Below, in pieces: positions 43,344 through 57,091 of a DNA stretch of 64,000 bases (the first letter of the stretch is position 1; every line of letters begins with the position of its first letter). The translations under genes were made by a program, and so were the position numbers. The stretch is from assembly GCA_019614645.1 (NCBI GenBank), contig JABWDB010000069.1, positions 62,001 to 126,000 of the forward strand, given 5' to 3'. Source of the stretch: Stratiolaelaps scimitus (lineage: Eukaryota; Arthropoda; Arachnida; Mesostigmata; Laelapidae). The notes beneath the pieces were generated by a model that was given only the letters and a program-made list of their open reading frames with translations, was not told where the DNA came from and searched no databases.

Positions 43344-43347
43344 TAAA
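43342..43347 (+). terminator. Possible polyadenylation signal overlapping the LMO stop codon
   Basis: AATAAA begins inside the TAA stop codon of the LMO gene. Used alone it would give almost no 3' UTR, so real cleavage may lie further downstream, where AT-rich sequence offers other candidates. Confidence 0.25.
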
Positions 43348-46300
43348 TTATGATGGTTCCTTTTCTCAGTTCTCTATGGACGCCATTCCAAATGGGTTTG
43401 TATAATATTCTATAATAGCGGCCTTTCAAGAGTCCATGACGCTTATTGATAAGAGCACGTTAAACGAAGATACAAATACTTTACATTTTACTGTAAAATA
43501 TAAAAATCACTACTTAAAAGAGGTCACCGTGTCTGCCAGAAAGGTACATTTTTAATTCGAGACCTTATCTCACTATTATTTGCTTTATTTTTGACAACAA
43601 ATTTTCAGGTTCGATCTGACGATCAGGGTGCGTCGGCATGGTGGCAATTCGTTGTACATTAAAACCAAAGAGATATACAAATGCAAGCGATGAAGATGTG
43701 TCATTATCACCACGGCTAGAAATTGGCCAAGCTCTCTGTAATTGGTGCCCTGAGAGAAGCCAATGTCCACACAGTGTGCAGGAGCCGCTGGTCAGACATT
43801 TCTCGGCGACCGAGGGATTTCTCGCTGTTCAACCCTGGCGCGCATGTGGCCACAATGGTTCGTGGTCAAATCCTATACAGATGATGGAAAATGTCGCCCG
43901 CCGAAAACCAGTCCGCAGAAAGCCATACTTGATTCAAAGATCGAGAGCGACTTGGTTGGCCTATGAAGCTCAGGATCGAAAATAGTACGACCGCTATCCT
44001 GTCCTCTGATACGCCATGAACAACAACGTGGTGGGGCACTATGCTATTTTGCTATGAGCGGTTCGATCCTTCAAGTCGCCTTAACAAGGCCAGGCATGTC
44101 TTGACGTACAACTCAATAGGATGGTCAACCGCTGGACGCCGAAGTGGACATGACGGTTGTAGACGTCCCACCAAACCCCCTGTGAATTTGAACGGCTATA
44201 TAGATTTCGTTCTCACAGATCATCGAAGAAATTACACATTTTAATCAGTTTTGAACCATGTTAGAAGTGTTTATGATGCGTGGTATATAGTGTTACCACA
44301 AGCATAGCTAATTGACACTGATCAGTGAGTTCGGTCTCTGACCAGTGACTAAATCTGCTGCAGCACGTAATCTGAAATTCTAAATTCTATTTTTTAGCTC
44401 ATTAGCACATATAGATAATGTTAGGCATCATAATGTACAGAGAAGGCGGTTGGGTATCTTCTTACGCCGGACAAAGCTGAATACAAAAAACGACTTTCGA
44501 GACCAAAATTCATCTGATCATTAGGCAATGATATCATTTTTGCCTAATAACTATAATAATAATAATAGTCATTCCTACTTGTTTTTATTTTCGACGCATT
44601 AGTATTATTATTATTGTTGTTATTATAAGTTAATTACACTCGATGTAATCAGTTTGGTTATTAAAACATCGGCGCCTAACACAATCTCCTCCAGATGGTA
44701 ACACACACACACACACAAACACATACGCTGTACACTGATGTCACACTATTTTGGAAACATATTAGTATTAGAATTTTGTTTTATGATTATTTATTGCCGA
44801 CAACTCAGTTTGGTTATCCATTGTACATATATATGTAATATCACGGACGGGACGGTGATGTCACCGTCAGCACGAGATGAGAACCGAAATGACGGATGTA
44901 TAATAATAATAATATGAATAATAAAATAGTGATGATGATGATAACAATAATAATAATTACATGAGAGGAGTTTGGCGATAAATTATAATCGACTTGGTGA
45001 TGACTTAAAGGTGTCACGAGGTTAATCCTCAGCGATGGTCATAATATAATATTATTAATTATAATAATAATAAAGAAAGTAAAGTTGGTGTGTAAATATT
45101 CATCAATAAATAATGACTATTTATTTGTTCAAATAGCTATTCCACATTTCGATATTGTGGAAGTGGATGGCCCACTTCCACATAAAGAATCATAAAAATC
45201 ATCCCATAAAATTTGGGAAGGAACAAGTACTAATAAAAAACATATATATGTATATATATATATATCCCACTCTGGGCATAGACATGTAACAAGCGTAACT
45301 CGTAAACCTTCAGTAGAATATTTTTAAAATGCATAATTTTAGACTCTCACAGTATTTTGTGTCCAGCATTTCGTAATTCGTTTGGTGATAATCAACAATT
45401 CCGAGAACGAACTCTATTAGTAAACCTTGGCGAACATTTAATTATAACTAAAATCAGGTAACGTGTTTAATTTCCGATCGTGGCAATATAAATAGCGTAT
45501 CCAGCGACATAAAAATATATCATTGATAAACCTGAAAATCAAGGGATCTGGTCCCAGAGGAACCATAATTTATTATTTTCGAAGGCAACACAGAAGAGGA
45601 GGCTTTGCGGGGTCAGGTGCGACCGGCCATGAATGAGCCGCGGTCTGCATGTAGCTTTACCGAAGTTATACGCACTGAGTTCTTTTTGTTGGGCTAACGG
45701 AATCAGATGTTAGCCGGAGATCGAAGCGCCTCGACAAAAGGTTGCTTTGCGAAGTGAGTCAGACATTTGGACGATAGTGAGTAACTCTGTAGCTTCATTC
45801 CTTATCCCGAGGTAAAGCAGTTTACAAAATGTCACTTAGATGCATTGAACTAGGCTACGCCCCAAATAATAATAATAATAGCATTAAACCTCTTATTTTA
45901 ATGGGGTAGTTCCCTTCCAGTGGCCGAACCTTGTGAGCACACTTAAATACGTTTCAAATACATTGGTAACTGAGAGTACGACGGAAACTTGCAGGCCTAT
46001 AGAGAAGATAGAGTCATGGCTTGCACCACAAAGTTTGCAGGACTAAATTGTGCCACGACCCCAGGCCTCGGGGTATTTGTAAAAGTCTGTATCCTGTAAG
46101 CGAATGTAGCAGAGTAGAATCGCTAAACTATCGATAACAAATTTGAAGTCGGCAACCATGCTCTTAAAAGATTCATTTTTTAGAGTTACACAACACAGTG
46201 TTAAAATAAGTAAATATATGTAACACATTGGTAACACTAAAAGAATAAGCTCCATAATTTTTTAATGTAACGTGAAGTTACCAACCTGTTCGCGCCATGT

Positions 46301-48604
46301 AGTTAAATTACAATCTTTCGACGAACTTGTTGTGAGACGTGCACCCGATGGATCAATTTTGACGGGAAATACTTTAGATTTAGTTTTTTAAATCTGGTAG
46401 CGTTAGCAGTTCTATGACGAATGAGCGTTTCACAAGAATCTCTCTCAAAATGTTATATCATAAATTTCATTTCCTAGAAGCCAAAATATAGCATCTGAAG
46501 TGGCAGAGAACTGGAGACCTTAAGCCGACGAATGAGTGGGGAATCATAATCAACACGATTAATAATTACAGGGAAGCAAAAATTGTTAAGAGAAATTAAC
46601 AAAGGTTGTTTTATTTATACAAAATATTTTCCTTCCAGAGAAATATTCTATAACGATTGGCATATTCAAGAGGCAAAACAACATTCCCTGTGATGCTATT
46701 AACCGAAATGGTAAACAAAGCATGCTGGTAATTTGTCATGAGCTTTCAACTATTTCTCTTACCCGACGCCCGCAGTCTTCTTTCGGCGGGTGGTTTCCGT
46801 ACTGCTGTGTAGCGTTGCTAGAAGGACCTATCAGGAGAAGGCGCCCATGCGAGCAAATAAAATGTTGCCTAGGAGTTGGTCTTATTCATCCATTGGTGGC
46901 CTTATCCGGCCTCTCTGGGCCCATCTGGGCCTGCTTCTCCAACAGACCTACCTATGAGACAACAGACTGGGCAAGCTTAATCATATACTAGCAAACGACG
47001 ATTTCTGTGAATCGAACCGGAGGGATTTGGAACAGCTGGAGCAATTCCCTTTACTTTTGCGTGTTATGATGTATCTTGCTGAACACGTCAATATTAATTC
47101 ACATTGTCAGTGTTATTGCAACTTAATTTTGGCAAACCAAAAACGTCGTTCAATATTGGTAATTAAGCAGAAGACCAAATGTACAAGTCAACATAGTCTC
47201 TGAGAGCAATGGAACATATTAGTGCTACTCACGGAGGCAACTCTGACCGTAACGAAAACGGCAACAAGCAGAAATGAAATTAAACAGTGTTATGATTGTG
47301 TCCTTGTCGTGTTTGTGAGCCGTGTAGGTCTACTAAATATCTAGGACGGTCCTGCAATGCCTTCAAGTATAACATGACGGAAAAACAGAAGTGTCGACAA
47401 TTGCATCGTATAACTGAAGCATGATTTTGCTTTTTCCAATGTTGTCGACGTGTTAATGCATTTGAAGTGCGCGCGCGCTCTGTCTTTTAACCCTTACTTT
47501 TTGCAGCTTAATTTCCGCTTGGGGTCGAAAGTAAATGTTCATCTTTTTGTGCTACTATATATATAGAGAGAGAGAGTCTTGAATCGGGCAGCGTAATAAT
47601 ATCAATGACAACGACTAGAACTATCTGGCAGTCTACAGAACTCATCAACTGAACGAAATTTGCAAGAGCTACAGAGCATCGGTTTAATAATTGCATTGTC
47701 ATCTTATCCTGACTATCATTCCCTTTTATGCCTGGTATTGTTGGTATGACCCATGGAATCAATTGTCCTGAGCGAAATTGATCGTAGAGCAAGCACTTTA
47801 GTAGATATAACAATATTTTATTCACTTTAACAGCCGTCGGGGGTACACTGCACTTTTGTGGAAGGCTGACTAATTTAACAAGGTACCTCAACAATGAATA
47901 CCGAACAAGGTGTCCCAATATGAACAAGGCGGGTGCGATCAAGAAAATACGGTGTTTTCTTTCCATTTTAGCTACATATTCCGCTGTGAGAAGTTGGAAA
48001 TCGAAATTTTCTTTTCAGTGACAGACAACATTCAGGTTCAGAGCGTCAGCTTAATCAGACGATATTCCCTGTTAAATCATTCAGATCGGTTCCGAATTGT
48101 ATGTGTAGCGACTATCTCCGCACGTCATCTACGTAGTACAACTGATAATGAGAACTACTGCGATACTCTATGATGGTTTGGGATTTAACTTCATCGTTTT
48201 ATTGTTTGTCATCAGTTTTATAGAAAATTGCAGCTACTATGAGTTTGCATCGTCCTTCTCTACCTATTATACAGTATCACATTGAACTACATTTCGTCGT
48301 TAAAGCTATACAGTTTGTTGACGACGTTTGCTGTTAATTCCGGCTGCGGTCACCGCTTTATGCGTGCCAACTAGATTCAACAGTGTGCGAAATATGCCTA
48401 GATACTAATTACGTAAGCTGTCGTAAACGATTTCTCAAGATCGTCAGAACACCGCATTCATTATTTCCTTAGCCACCGATTCGCCACACGATAATTAGCA
48501 ACGCACACTGCTACTGGCCAACGTGTCAAATGAGAATAGAGAAGAATCCAGTACACATATTTCCGAGTTTCTGTCAAATCAAATGTTTCACCATTTCGCT
48601 TCAA

Positions 48605-48638
<34 letters not shown>

Positions 48639-50136
48639 TATATTCACTATACTATTGTCTACGAACAGTTGGAGTAAATGAAACACGTTGAAGAACCTAC
48701 AGGTAGAGCTGGTATCGATCTGTTAATCTGCTTATGTATTTAGGTTTACGTTGCTGAGAACCTCATCATGTATGTTTGGCGTTCGAATAGTTCCTCATTT
48801 TTTTGCTTTGCTGTGGAAATTTGTGCCACTAACGCCTACAATTACGGGTAATTCCCGAATACAGAACGAAGGTTATATCGTGGGAAACACAAATGCTTGA
48901 GTTGTCACATATTCACCTAGCTATATAGGATAGCATAGGGATGTTTATGTCGGCCAGTCCTTTTGAAGAGATAAATTCACATTTTATTTTGTGTTCACAT
49001 GTGTTAACAATTCATTCGAACAAAAACGATAGTTGTTGACCGTATCGCCGCTGACCTTCCGAAGAGAATACATTGGATAAACTGTCACCATGTATCTCTC
49101 TGTTTAAACTGGTAAACAATTATTTGTCTTTTTCGAGCAAATGCTGTCACAATCAATAACAGAAGGTCTACATTTCCAGCTCATTGTTATGTGTTGATTG
49201 AGAGCGGATTAGAGGAAAAATGCTCGTAAATGTACTTTGCTCTGTGGGGCGTAGTCTTTATCGTACACGTCATCGTTTGCGAAATACCTACACTCGCTGT
49301 AGAGCGAAGCAGCCACAAAATTTGTGACCTCAAATCGATGAATCAATCGATTAATTAAGATCGCCAGAATTCCAATTACAGCTCTCAGTGTATGAATATT
49401 AGCAGCAAAAAATGTGGCTCCCATATGACTCTCTCTGTTGATACAAATCAACTGCCATCACCAACCATGGCTTCTAGGAGTCGCTTATAACGTTCTGCAT
49501 CTGTATACGAAGTGACAAACGTGGCAAGCCTAGCACAGGCGAGCGACAACGGTGATGAACCTACATCTCTTCGCGTGAGGCATAAATCAAGCTTATTATT
49601 TTCCTGGCCTTTGTATTCGGTGGATGCACGGTGAAACCCTTCAAATTTCTGTCATAATATCGCCTGGCATCATCTCGATCGGAATAATTAGTAGCAAAAG
49701 TGTTTGGGCAGCATGAGGACAATATCATAAAAATAGATTCGTACGATTCTCGATTGGCTTATCCAAGATTGGAGTGACTCCCAATCCGACTGTGGTGTCT
49801 TCACGCGCACAGACCATCCCGTTTTTTTTTTCCCCACAATAATGATAATTATACCACATTCCCTATTTCGTAGTTATTTTCATCAAGTTCAATTTTTGTG
49901 CCAATAAAATACATCCCTCGAATCTCGTCAACTCGTAGAGAGCCAGCTATGCAGGTTTGCCTATGGGCTTATTCAATAAAATTAAAAATTCAATCGTATA
50001 AAACAAATATGTAACACTCAATACGAATCCAAAATGAGTTTACAGCTTGTGCATGGTGAGGACGCCATGATGTGACATCGTTTTCAACGTTGGGAATGAA
50101 TGAATCAATGATTGAAGAAAGAAGGGGGTACAGCAT
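43348..50136. other. AT-rich intergenic stretch between the LMO and LRR genes
   Basis: The first part may be LMO 3' UTR. AAT/ATT triplet runs lie at about 44,540-44,640, 44,890-45,080 and 45,865. A 152-codon minus frame at 47,508-47,966 and a 115-codon plus frame at 43,638-43,985 have no motif or splice support. No AATAAA was found in the 300 bp after the LRR stop. Confidence 0.5.
48603..48642. repeat. Poly(A) run followed by (TA)n
   Basis: About 20 A residues lead straight into about 20 bp of TA. An A-run of this kind could be the tail of a retroposed copy on the plus strand, but I see no recognisable body upstream. Confidence 0.85.
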
Positions 50137-50652
50137 TTAGAGGAGTCGCCCGGAATCACTTCGGACCGACTCCATACTGCTGCCTATGCTGTCTTTGTCA
50201 GTCACTTGAATCGTGTTTGAGTTACAATCGGTCAGGTGTCGTCGTTTTTTGCTGACCACTTTCCAGAGGAGACCGAGCAACGCCGTGGCAACGACCACGA
50301 AACATAACGCTAAAGGACGTTCAAAGTTCCCACGATTGGTGAGCACTAGCTCATCGGTTGGCGACTTCCACGATGCCTCTATCGGAGGTGCGTACGGTAT
50401 CTGCAGTACAGGACAATAATCGAAACAAGCAAAGAACAAAAAAACTAGATCATTTCGGGGTCCAAGGGAAACGGAGAGAGAAATAGATGATATAGTATTT
50501 TTACTAATTACAAAGTCCAATAGATCGGAACGGATTCAGTGGTTAGTATGCCACGTCGAACGACGTCTATCGAGGTCATACCTGACTATCCTATATATCG
50601 AAAAATATGCTAGAGATGAATAAATTGCTTTTCTGAATGTTTGGAATCGCAA

Positions 50653-50694
<42 letters not shown>

Positions 50695-53600
50695 TGAAAA
50701 AGTAAAAGAAAACAAGGCCTTCAATTTTTCTGCCCGTTTCTCGAGCTTCGACAGCCTTGGAAGGTGGTATTGTTATGAGAACAATACACCTTTCTTGTGA
50801 GCGTGTTAAACGTGTCAGCCTCTCATCTTTTATAATTACTACTCTATGCATACGTGTATAGCAATTTCAGCTGTACCAGCTGTACCTGTATCTGATCGAA
50901 GTAGGTGCCGGGTGGAGTTGCACAGGCAATCCGGCCAGAGTTAAACAGCCGAATTGATCCAGCCGCCGAGCGGCGCCGCAACCAGACGAGATCATCGCAG
51001 TGCCACGGATTTCCTACGACAGAATTCATTAACTTAAGTCCATTAGTAATTTTCATTTAATTTACGTTCATTGTTAATTGTTCAGAATTCAATAATTTAT
51101 GTTAATTTCTAATTATGCAGACTTCAATGATTTACTGTTCATTATTAATTATGCAGACTTCAATGATTTACTGTTCATTATTAATTATGCAGACTTCATT
51201 AATTTATGTTAATTACTAATTATACAGACTTCATTAATTTATGTTAATTTTTAATTATGCAGACTTCAGTAATTGATTTATTGAACGAAAATTCTTCAAT
51301 AATATAACGATAATAATATAATGAGCACATCTCGCCTCGCTGGACATCAACAATTTATCGGATGGTACGAAAATAGGTTGAACAATATCGGCCCGGAGTT
51401 TATATATTACATTAGTTTATGAACAATATCGGCCCGGAGTTTATATATTACATTATTACACAAAATTAACCCGGAAACTCACATGTACACATTGAGTTGG
51501 TATTACTGTTTTATCCAACTTAGAGTCAGAGTATAACAATACTAATAATGATAATATTACACAGCCAATTATGTGTAGGTTATCTATAGGGAGAGAGTGT
51601 CAGTACGAACGACTATGACCGACTAAGCTTAATATCGGATTCATACAACACCTGTGTGTTTATGAGAGGAACGGATAATCTCCTCTTGTTTTTTTACTTT
51701 CCCCACAGATGGAGAACTACAACGATGATATGATGCGAAATTTCGTTGGTTTTTTTTCATGGTTTCAAGTTGTCATTTGGTTTCGAGACACGTGCTGCGT
51801 CGATGTCAATTGTGACGGTTCTGTGAGGGAAACTATATTCGACTATAAACTATATGTAACAAATATCCAAACTGCTGCTACCAATGGGTCGTCAAACGAC
51901 ACTGATAGGTTTCATTGTGTGTGGTGGCCATTCGAAGCGGCCATAAAATATTTATTTTATAGATGAAGGGCGCAACGTAGCTTGCCTGCGATGAAGCCAC
52001 CAGATCATATACGTAAGCATATAACTAATGAGTCGGCCGATTAAGCTAATGTTTCTATAAAACGATATATTAGCGAACGCAAGTGAATCCACAACAGGTT
52101 GTTTTATTTAATAGGCTGAATGGCTGGAATATGATGCTGCATTATGCCTTACAAACCTTGCATTATGAGTGTCCCATGGAATGAGACGAAGCTGGATTCC
52201 TGCAGGTTGACAATGTGGTTCTTTGAGATGTCCAACTTTTGCAGTGAGGGCATACCCATTAGCAAGTTGTCGGGTAGCGAATGAAGACCCAATCCTCTGC
52301 AAATTAAATCTTTCTTTTATCCCTTCTTCGTTTATGGCCATCGTCGGTTTCTAGCCCTAGTCATCAATGTTCCTTGTAGCTAGGTATTGTGTAATGTTCG
52401 TCTCTACGACTTCATACGCTATTACAACAAAAACCTCCAAGAAAATTAAATCGAATATCTAACAAGCGGTTGCATTTCTTCGAACTTGGTTAACATTCAT
52501 ATTAATTTCGTACGTAAGTCTAGGAAACGTGCACTTATATGGAACAAAATATTAGAAATATATAAATATTAAAAAAATATATATAGATATATATATGCCA
52601 CAGTTCAGTGTTATCATCTTTTAAGCTGGACTAGTACAACTGCAATCGTATTCTCAGAACCCGTCTCGACACAGATCAATATTGCATGAACCTCTTACAT
52701 GATCATCATTATTACATATGGATTACATACTCGGCTAAGATTGTATACAAATAGAGTGAGTGAAGGTAAGATACCCGAAGGGTCACTAGTATAATAGATA
52801 ACTCATATTTATATCTGTGATCACGCTGTAGGAACACCGCCGCCTCGCTGATGGTTTGTTTATATTCTGTAAGAACTGGTACCAGAAACCGAGATATAAC
52901 TCGAACTGAACAGAAGTTCAGTCCCTGCTGTATATCTTTTGGCGTGAGAAAAAAAGTTGGCAAAACGCGCCACATCAACATCTGCCAACTTTCGTGAAAG
53001 CTGTCCTCGGAGGCATCCCCATTCCAACTAGTGTCATTTCTAACGAAAATGTGATTGTTCTCAGAATGGTGATCTGGCTCGAAATGGCAATAGTGGGGTG
53101 CGCCTTGTTCAAACGGCAGAATCGCCAGGCCGATTGAAGTATCCTTTCTTCGTTAAAAGAGTAACATTAGCTGACTGACCTCATCGTAGTCACATATATT
53201 GTAAATATATCTATAATGGATAAAGTGCCGGAAACACAGCAGACAGCGAACATGCATAATTCGTGCAATAATATGAAACGATGCCAAAATGGCCGATTTC
53301 AACACATTAGTTTCGTGAGTTCCTGTGATTAAGGTCGTTGATCTCTTCGCTGATGAGGTGAACGGCAGTATCTTAAACATTGATAGTTTCTTTTAATAAT
53401 CTCATCCAAACATTGTTTTAATATGTCTAGAACATGCAATTCGATCGATCAGTTACGTGCTAGTGGGCTACAAAATCATTGCACTCGTGACGTTCGAGTA
53501 CACTTACATAAGTCTGAATAATTGCAATTCGTCGGGCGAGTCAGGCAATTGGTTCCTCTCCACCAATTTGCTGCTTATATTTCCTTCAACAATTTGCAGT

Positions 53601-55905
53601 TCGCGGAGGCTATTCAGCGGACGCAGATGGTTACCTGATTGATAAAAATGCCCAATTAAGAAAATGACAAGGAGAGTTCTTATTGCATTAGCCTAAGTAA
53701 AACATATGACAACTCAGCCAATTGCTGACATTCGCTAATAAATACGTATTAATGAGTCGTATCTTCTCTAACCTAGTTAATCTGTAAGCCCATTGTAAAA
53801 TTGACAACTATCGAGTTTCTCGGCAACAAAATGTTTGAGATCACACGACGGGGCCTCAGTACAGCTTAGTCGTATCATTACTGGCGAAATACTACTTACC
53901 AAGTGTGAAATTGCACTTGTAGAAGTTCAATTGTACGAGGTGAGAGAGTTTATCAATGTCGCTGAGGTCCAACTCGAGACGAAGCAATGACAGCTGCATC
54001 AGCGAAGGCACTTCTCTGTCAATGAATTATGAAGAAAAGTAGCATCAGGTTAATGTTACATTACGATAATCTAACATTACATGACTAGCAACTAAATCCG
54101 AAGACATTGCTGTTCAAAGTCGGTCTTATCAGTTAAATTGCATTTCATGAAGAGGCAAATATATAATAGATACCAATGTGATAGCACAATCATCAATCCT
54201 CCTGGCTCCCCATACTCGCCAGTCTCACACCGAATGGCGTTCGTCTTTATAGATGACTGCTTTGGCTAACGTTCCATAGCAACGTATTCAAGTCTCCCAC
54301 GACTACTTCTGTGTTTGCCCGTTGGAATCTTATCCCCGGCCGATGTTAGTGGGAATGCGCGAGGACAGACCCATGAAGGAGATTCCCGTGGCCTTCCAAT
54401 TTCCAAAGGAGGTCCCGATACTGTTCCACCTTCGCTAGTCATTGACGTAATTCCCAAACTAGGCAAGATGAAATAGACTCCCAAGCGAAGATGATTTTAG
54501 CAGGCAGAGGCGTTTTGTCATTCACGTCAACCCCCTTGCTCTCGATCGACCCAGTTTTCGGTAGAGATTAGAACATCGATAGTGGTGTCAGGTGAGTTTG
54601 AAAAAAATGTGTTCCTCTAGAAAAACAAATACGAGAAAGCGATAAGGGCAGCGTTTCTTAGCGAACAAACCTTAGCGAACGGAACATTTTGTCCGCTTTC
54701 TTGATCGTCGTATTGTCCAGTGAAAAGCTGGTGAATTTGCACTCGGCTAGACGGCCAAGGCTCGTTAGTTTCGAGTGGCTCACGACCAACTCCTCGACGT
54801 CCACTTGGCATATCGAGGCCGGAAGGGAATTTATCGTTGACTCACTTAGATTCAGTTCCTGTATCAAAAAATCAGAACGCCAAAGATGTTTCCTAGGATG
54901 ATCCCGTTGGAATTGTTTAGCGCATACACTGGAATACCCACTGTGACAATCTAGACTATGAATATAACGATATGGCTAAGTAAATTTGCCGAGTTGGGTC
55001 TCAGCCGAAAATACTTTACATCCACGGTACAATTGCTCTCGGCATAAAGGTTCATAAAACGGACCCTCGTTTAAATGCAAACAATATGCCTATAAATAAA
55101 TATTGTCCTTGAAATATGCCTATGATCTTTTAGCGATATATTTAATATACTTCATTATTTAGACTCTTCACAGAATTAGAAATAGTGTTAGGGTGTTTTT
55201 TGTGTGTGGTTGTCTGGAGTTGGGGTAGCTATTGTGTTTGTGTCTCCATTATGGGGTGGCAGCCAGCATCAAGTATCATACGGATGCCGGGGGGATCCTC
55301 AGTTGACTTTAGGGTGGAAAATTATTCTCATGCTTACTCACATGTAGCCTAATACGATAGCTTAACTGCTTAATCGTAGCGAACTTAATTCTGATCCTCG
55401 AAAACCACGCATGAGGGATCCCTACTCAACATGTGTATAATGAGAAAAGGAAGTCATTTTGCAAAAATGGTCTCTTGATTTTTTAACGGATCCTCAACGT
55501 GTACTCAGTTGAAGTTCAACTTCAAATATGATTTCATAGTGTGGTTAGTGAGGTACCTTGAGAGCGGTGTCTCCAATTGTTTTCACGATCTGGTCAATGC
55601 TTGTGATGTCTTTTGCTCCTTTGCACGTTATTCGAGGACCCCTGTAACAGCGACATCCAAGGGGGAGTAGAACGTCTTTCGGAGGACACGAATCATCCGC
55701 ACTGGATTTATTGAAGGCGGCTAACAGAACAACTAACAAGCCGCCGAAGAGCCACCTGAAAACAACAATTTAGTTATTTAGGAAAATATCGGCGTGTCGA
55801 ATTCACACGGTCCCGAAGCTTGCACCACATACGCTTACAGATCACTTACGTTGCGAGAGATACGTACAAAACTCCTGAAAACAAGGATAGATTCAGCCAG
55901 CCCAT
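50137..55905 (-). CDS. Leucine-rich-repeat single-pass transmembrane protein, seven coding exons
   Basis: Coding exons in transcript order: 55905-55850, 55755-55557, 54858-54671, 54015-53900, 52294-52157, 51013-50886 and 50400-50137. All junctions are GT-AG and phases agree, giving 362 residues. Residues 1-33 (MGWLNLSLFSG...LLVVLLAAF) form a long hydrophobic signal peptide. Residues 42-63 carry an LRRNT-like cap (Cys42, 53, 55, 63). About five degenerate repeats follow (for example IQELNLSESTINSLP, MPSLQKLDISKNHI). Residues 233-263 (GNPWHCDDLVWL...C263) are an LRRCT cap. Residues 304-324 form one membrane helix, followed by KKRR and a 33-residue Ser-rich tail ending SDSGRLL. This is type I topology: extracellular repeats and a short cytosolic tail. 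Known LRR membrane proteins of this layout act in adhesion or receptor signalling; the ligand here is unknown. The usual CDC of the C-cap reads CDD, so one cap cysteine is missing. The 51014-52156 intron carries a minisatellite. The donor after 52157 (GTTTGT) is the weakest junction. Confidence 0.85.
51068..51285. repeat. Minisatellite, 35-36 bp unit, six copies
   Basis: The motif CAGACTTCA (first copy CAGAATTCA) recurs at 51083, 51118, 51154, 51190, 51225 and 51260, each followed by AT-rich text such as TTTA(C/T)TGTT and TTAATTATG. Two unit variants alternate. It lies in the intron between LRR-protein exons 51013-50886 and 52294-52157. Confidence 0.92.
51380..51455. repeat. 41-bp direct duplication
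   Basis: A 35-bp block that begins GAACAATATCGGCCCGGAGT occurs at 51380 and again at 51421 with no visible mismatch. It lies in the same intron as the minisatellite just before it. Confidence 0.92.
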
Positions 55906-56540
55906 TGTACAGGACAGCAAACTTGTCACTTTGCAGCGGATTTGCTTAGGACAAAGCCATCTATTGCGGTTGTCGCTGGAGTTCCGGTTTTGTCATCCAG
56001 TCCACATCATTGCATACATAATGTACTATTACGCATAAGGAACCAGTACGCACTAGGAAAATGCATAATATTACCTAGCAAAATACAACTGTGCGCAACT
56101 TACGATGTCTGGCAGTGATACAATCTAACGCAACGCTCAGCATGAATCAACTGATCAACTGACCATCTTTAAGCTGGCTTGTGTTGCTGATGAATGTTAA
56201 ACGAGTTCACCTTGTATTTACTCGAAATTGAAGCTATCACAATCATGGTCGGTTCTCACAATTAACACTTATCATTGTCTGGCACCGTCTTGTGTTGCGA
56301 AAAAATAGATTAGAAATAACTATACAACGCATGCGACATAGCTTGGTGGATATCGACTCTATGGTGCATATCGACTGACATGATTATTATTATTATTATT
56401 ATTATTCTTATAATAATACTATTATTATTGTTATTATGGGAGATCCAGGCCTCTTCGTCTTCAATGAGCTCCCCATTACACTTTCGTCTTCGATCTCCCC
56501 TTTCGTCGTATGCGGCTAGACATTAAACACCAGCTGAATC

Positions 56541-56561
56541 TGGGTCAGAATTTCTGACCCA
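56541..56561. repeat. Perfect 10-bp inverted repeat
   Basis: TGGGTCAGAA, one T, then the exact reverse complement. It has no gene context that suggests a role. Confidence 0.75.
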
Positions 56562-57044
56562 AGAGGGGGGCTCAGCCAATGCTCATCACAGATGATGTCA
56601 CTGGCTGCTGAGAGATGCAAGCCAAAGCGACGATCATCGTAGAACCGCCGCTGTACTTCTTGGTCCTTCGATCGAGGACAAGTTGTTGACAACAACAACA
56701 ACCACACTTCATCATACAGAAATACTTGTGAATATTCGAAGCACCGTCAAAGAGGAGCTATTTTTAGGTACGTCATATATTTCAACTGTAGTAGCTAAAT
56801 GACAGATGACGTCGGAAAGGACTCTCACTAAAATCTATTCACTACAAAATAGATATCTCAACTAGTTCTTCAAGCTGGCCATGTATCAACACGGCCATTC
56901 ACACGAGAATGTAAATATATTGACGCTCACCTACCGAAAGCGCATAATTTTCACCAGGCAAAGATTTGAGATGGCAGCTAGCGAATTTAGCCCCGCAATA
57001 TCAACCGAATCTTCTGTCCTTCGACTGGCGAACAGGGAGGAGCT

Positions 57045-57047
<3 letters not shown>

Positions 57048-57086
<39 letters not shown>

Positions 57087-57091
57087 TATAT
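57048..57091. repeat. (TA)n microsatellite with a CA interruption
   Basis: A TA run of about 44 bp, interrupted once near 57081. Confidence 0.95.

Noticed and set aside
46043..46255. Hydrophobic 70-codon minus-strand frame resembling part of a chemoreceptor
   Set aside because: One short hydrophobic segment in AT-rich DNA, with no flanking exons. AT-rich sequence often encodes such peptides by chance.
47508..47966. 152-codon minus-strand open frame
   Set aside because: At this base composition one or two random frames of this length are expected in 64 kb. The text shows no recognised motif.
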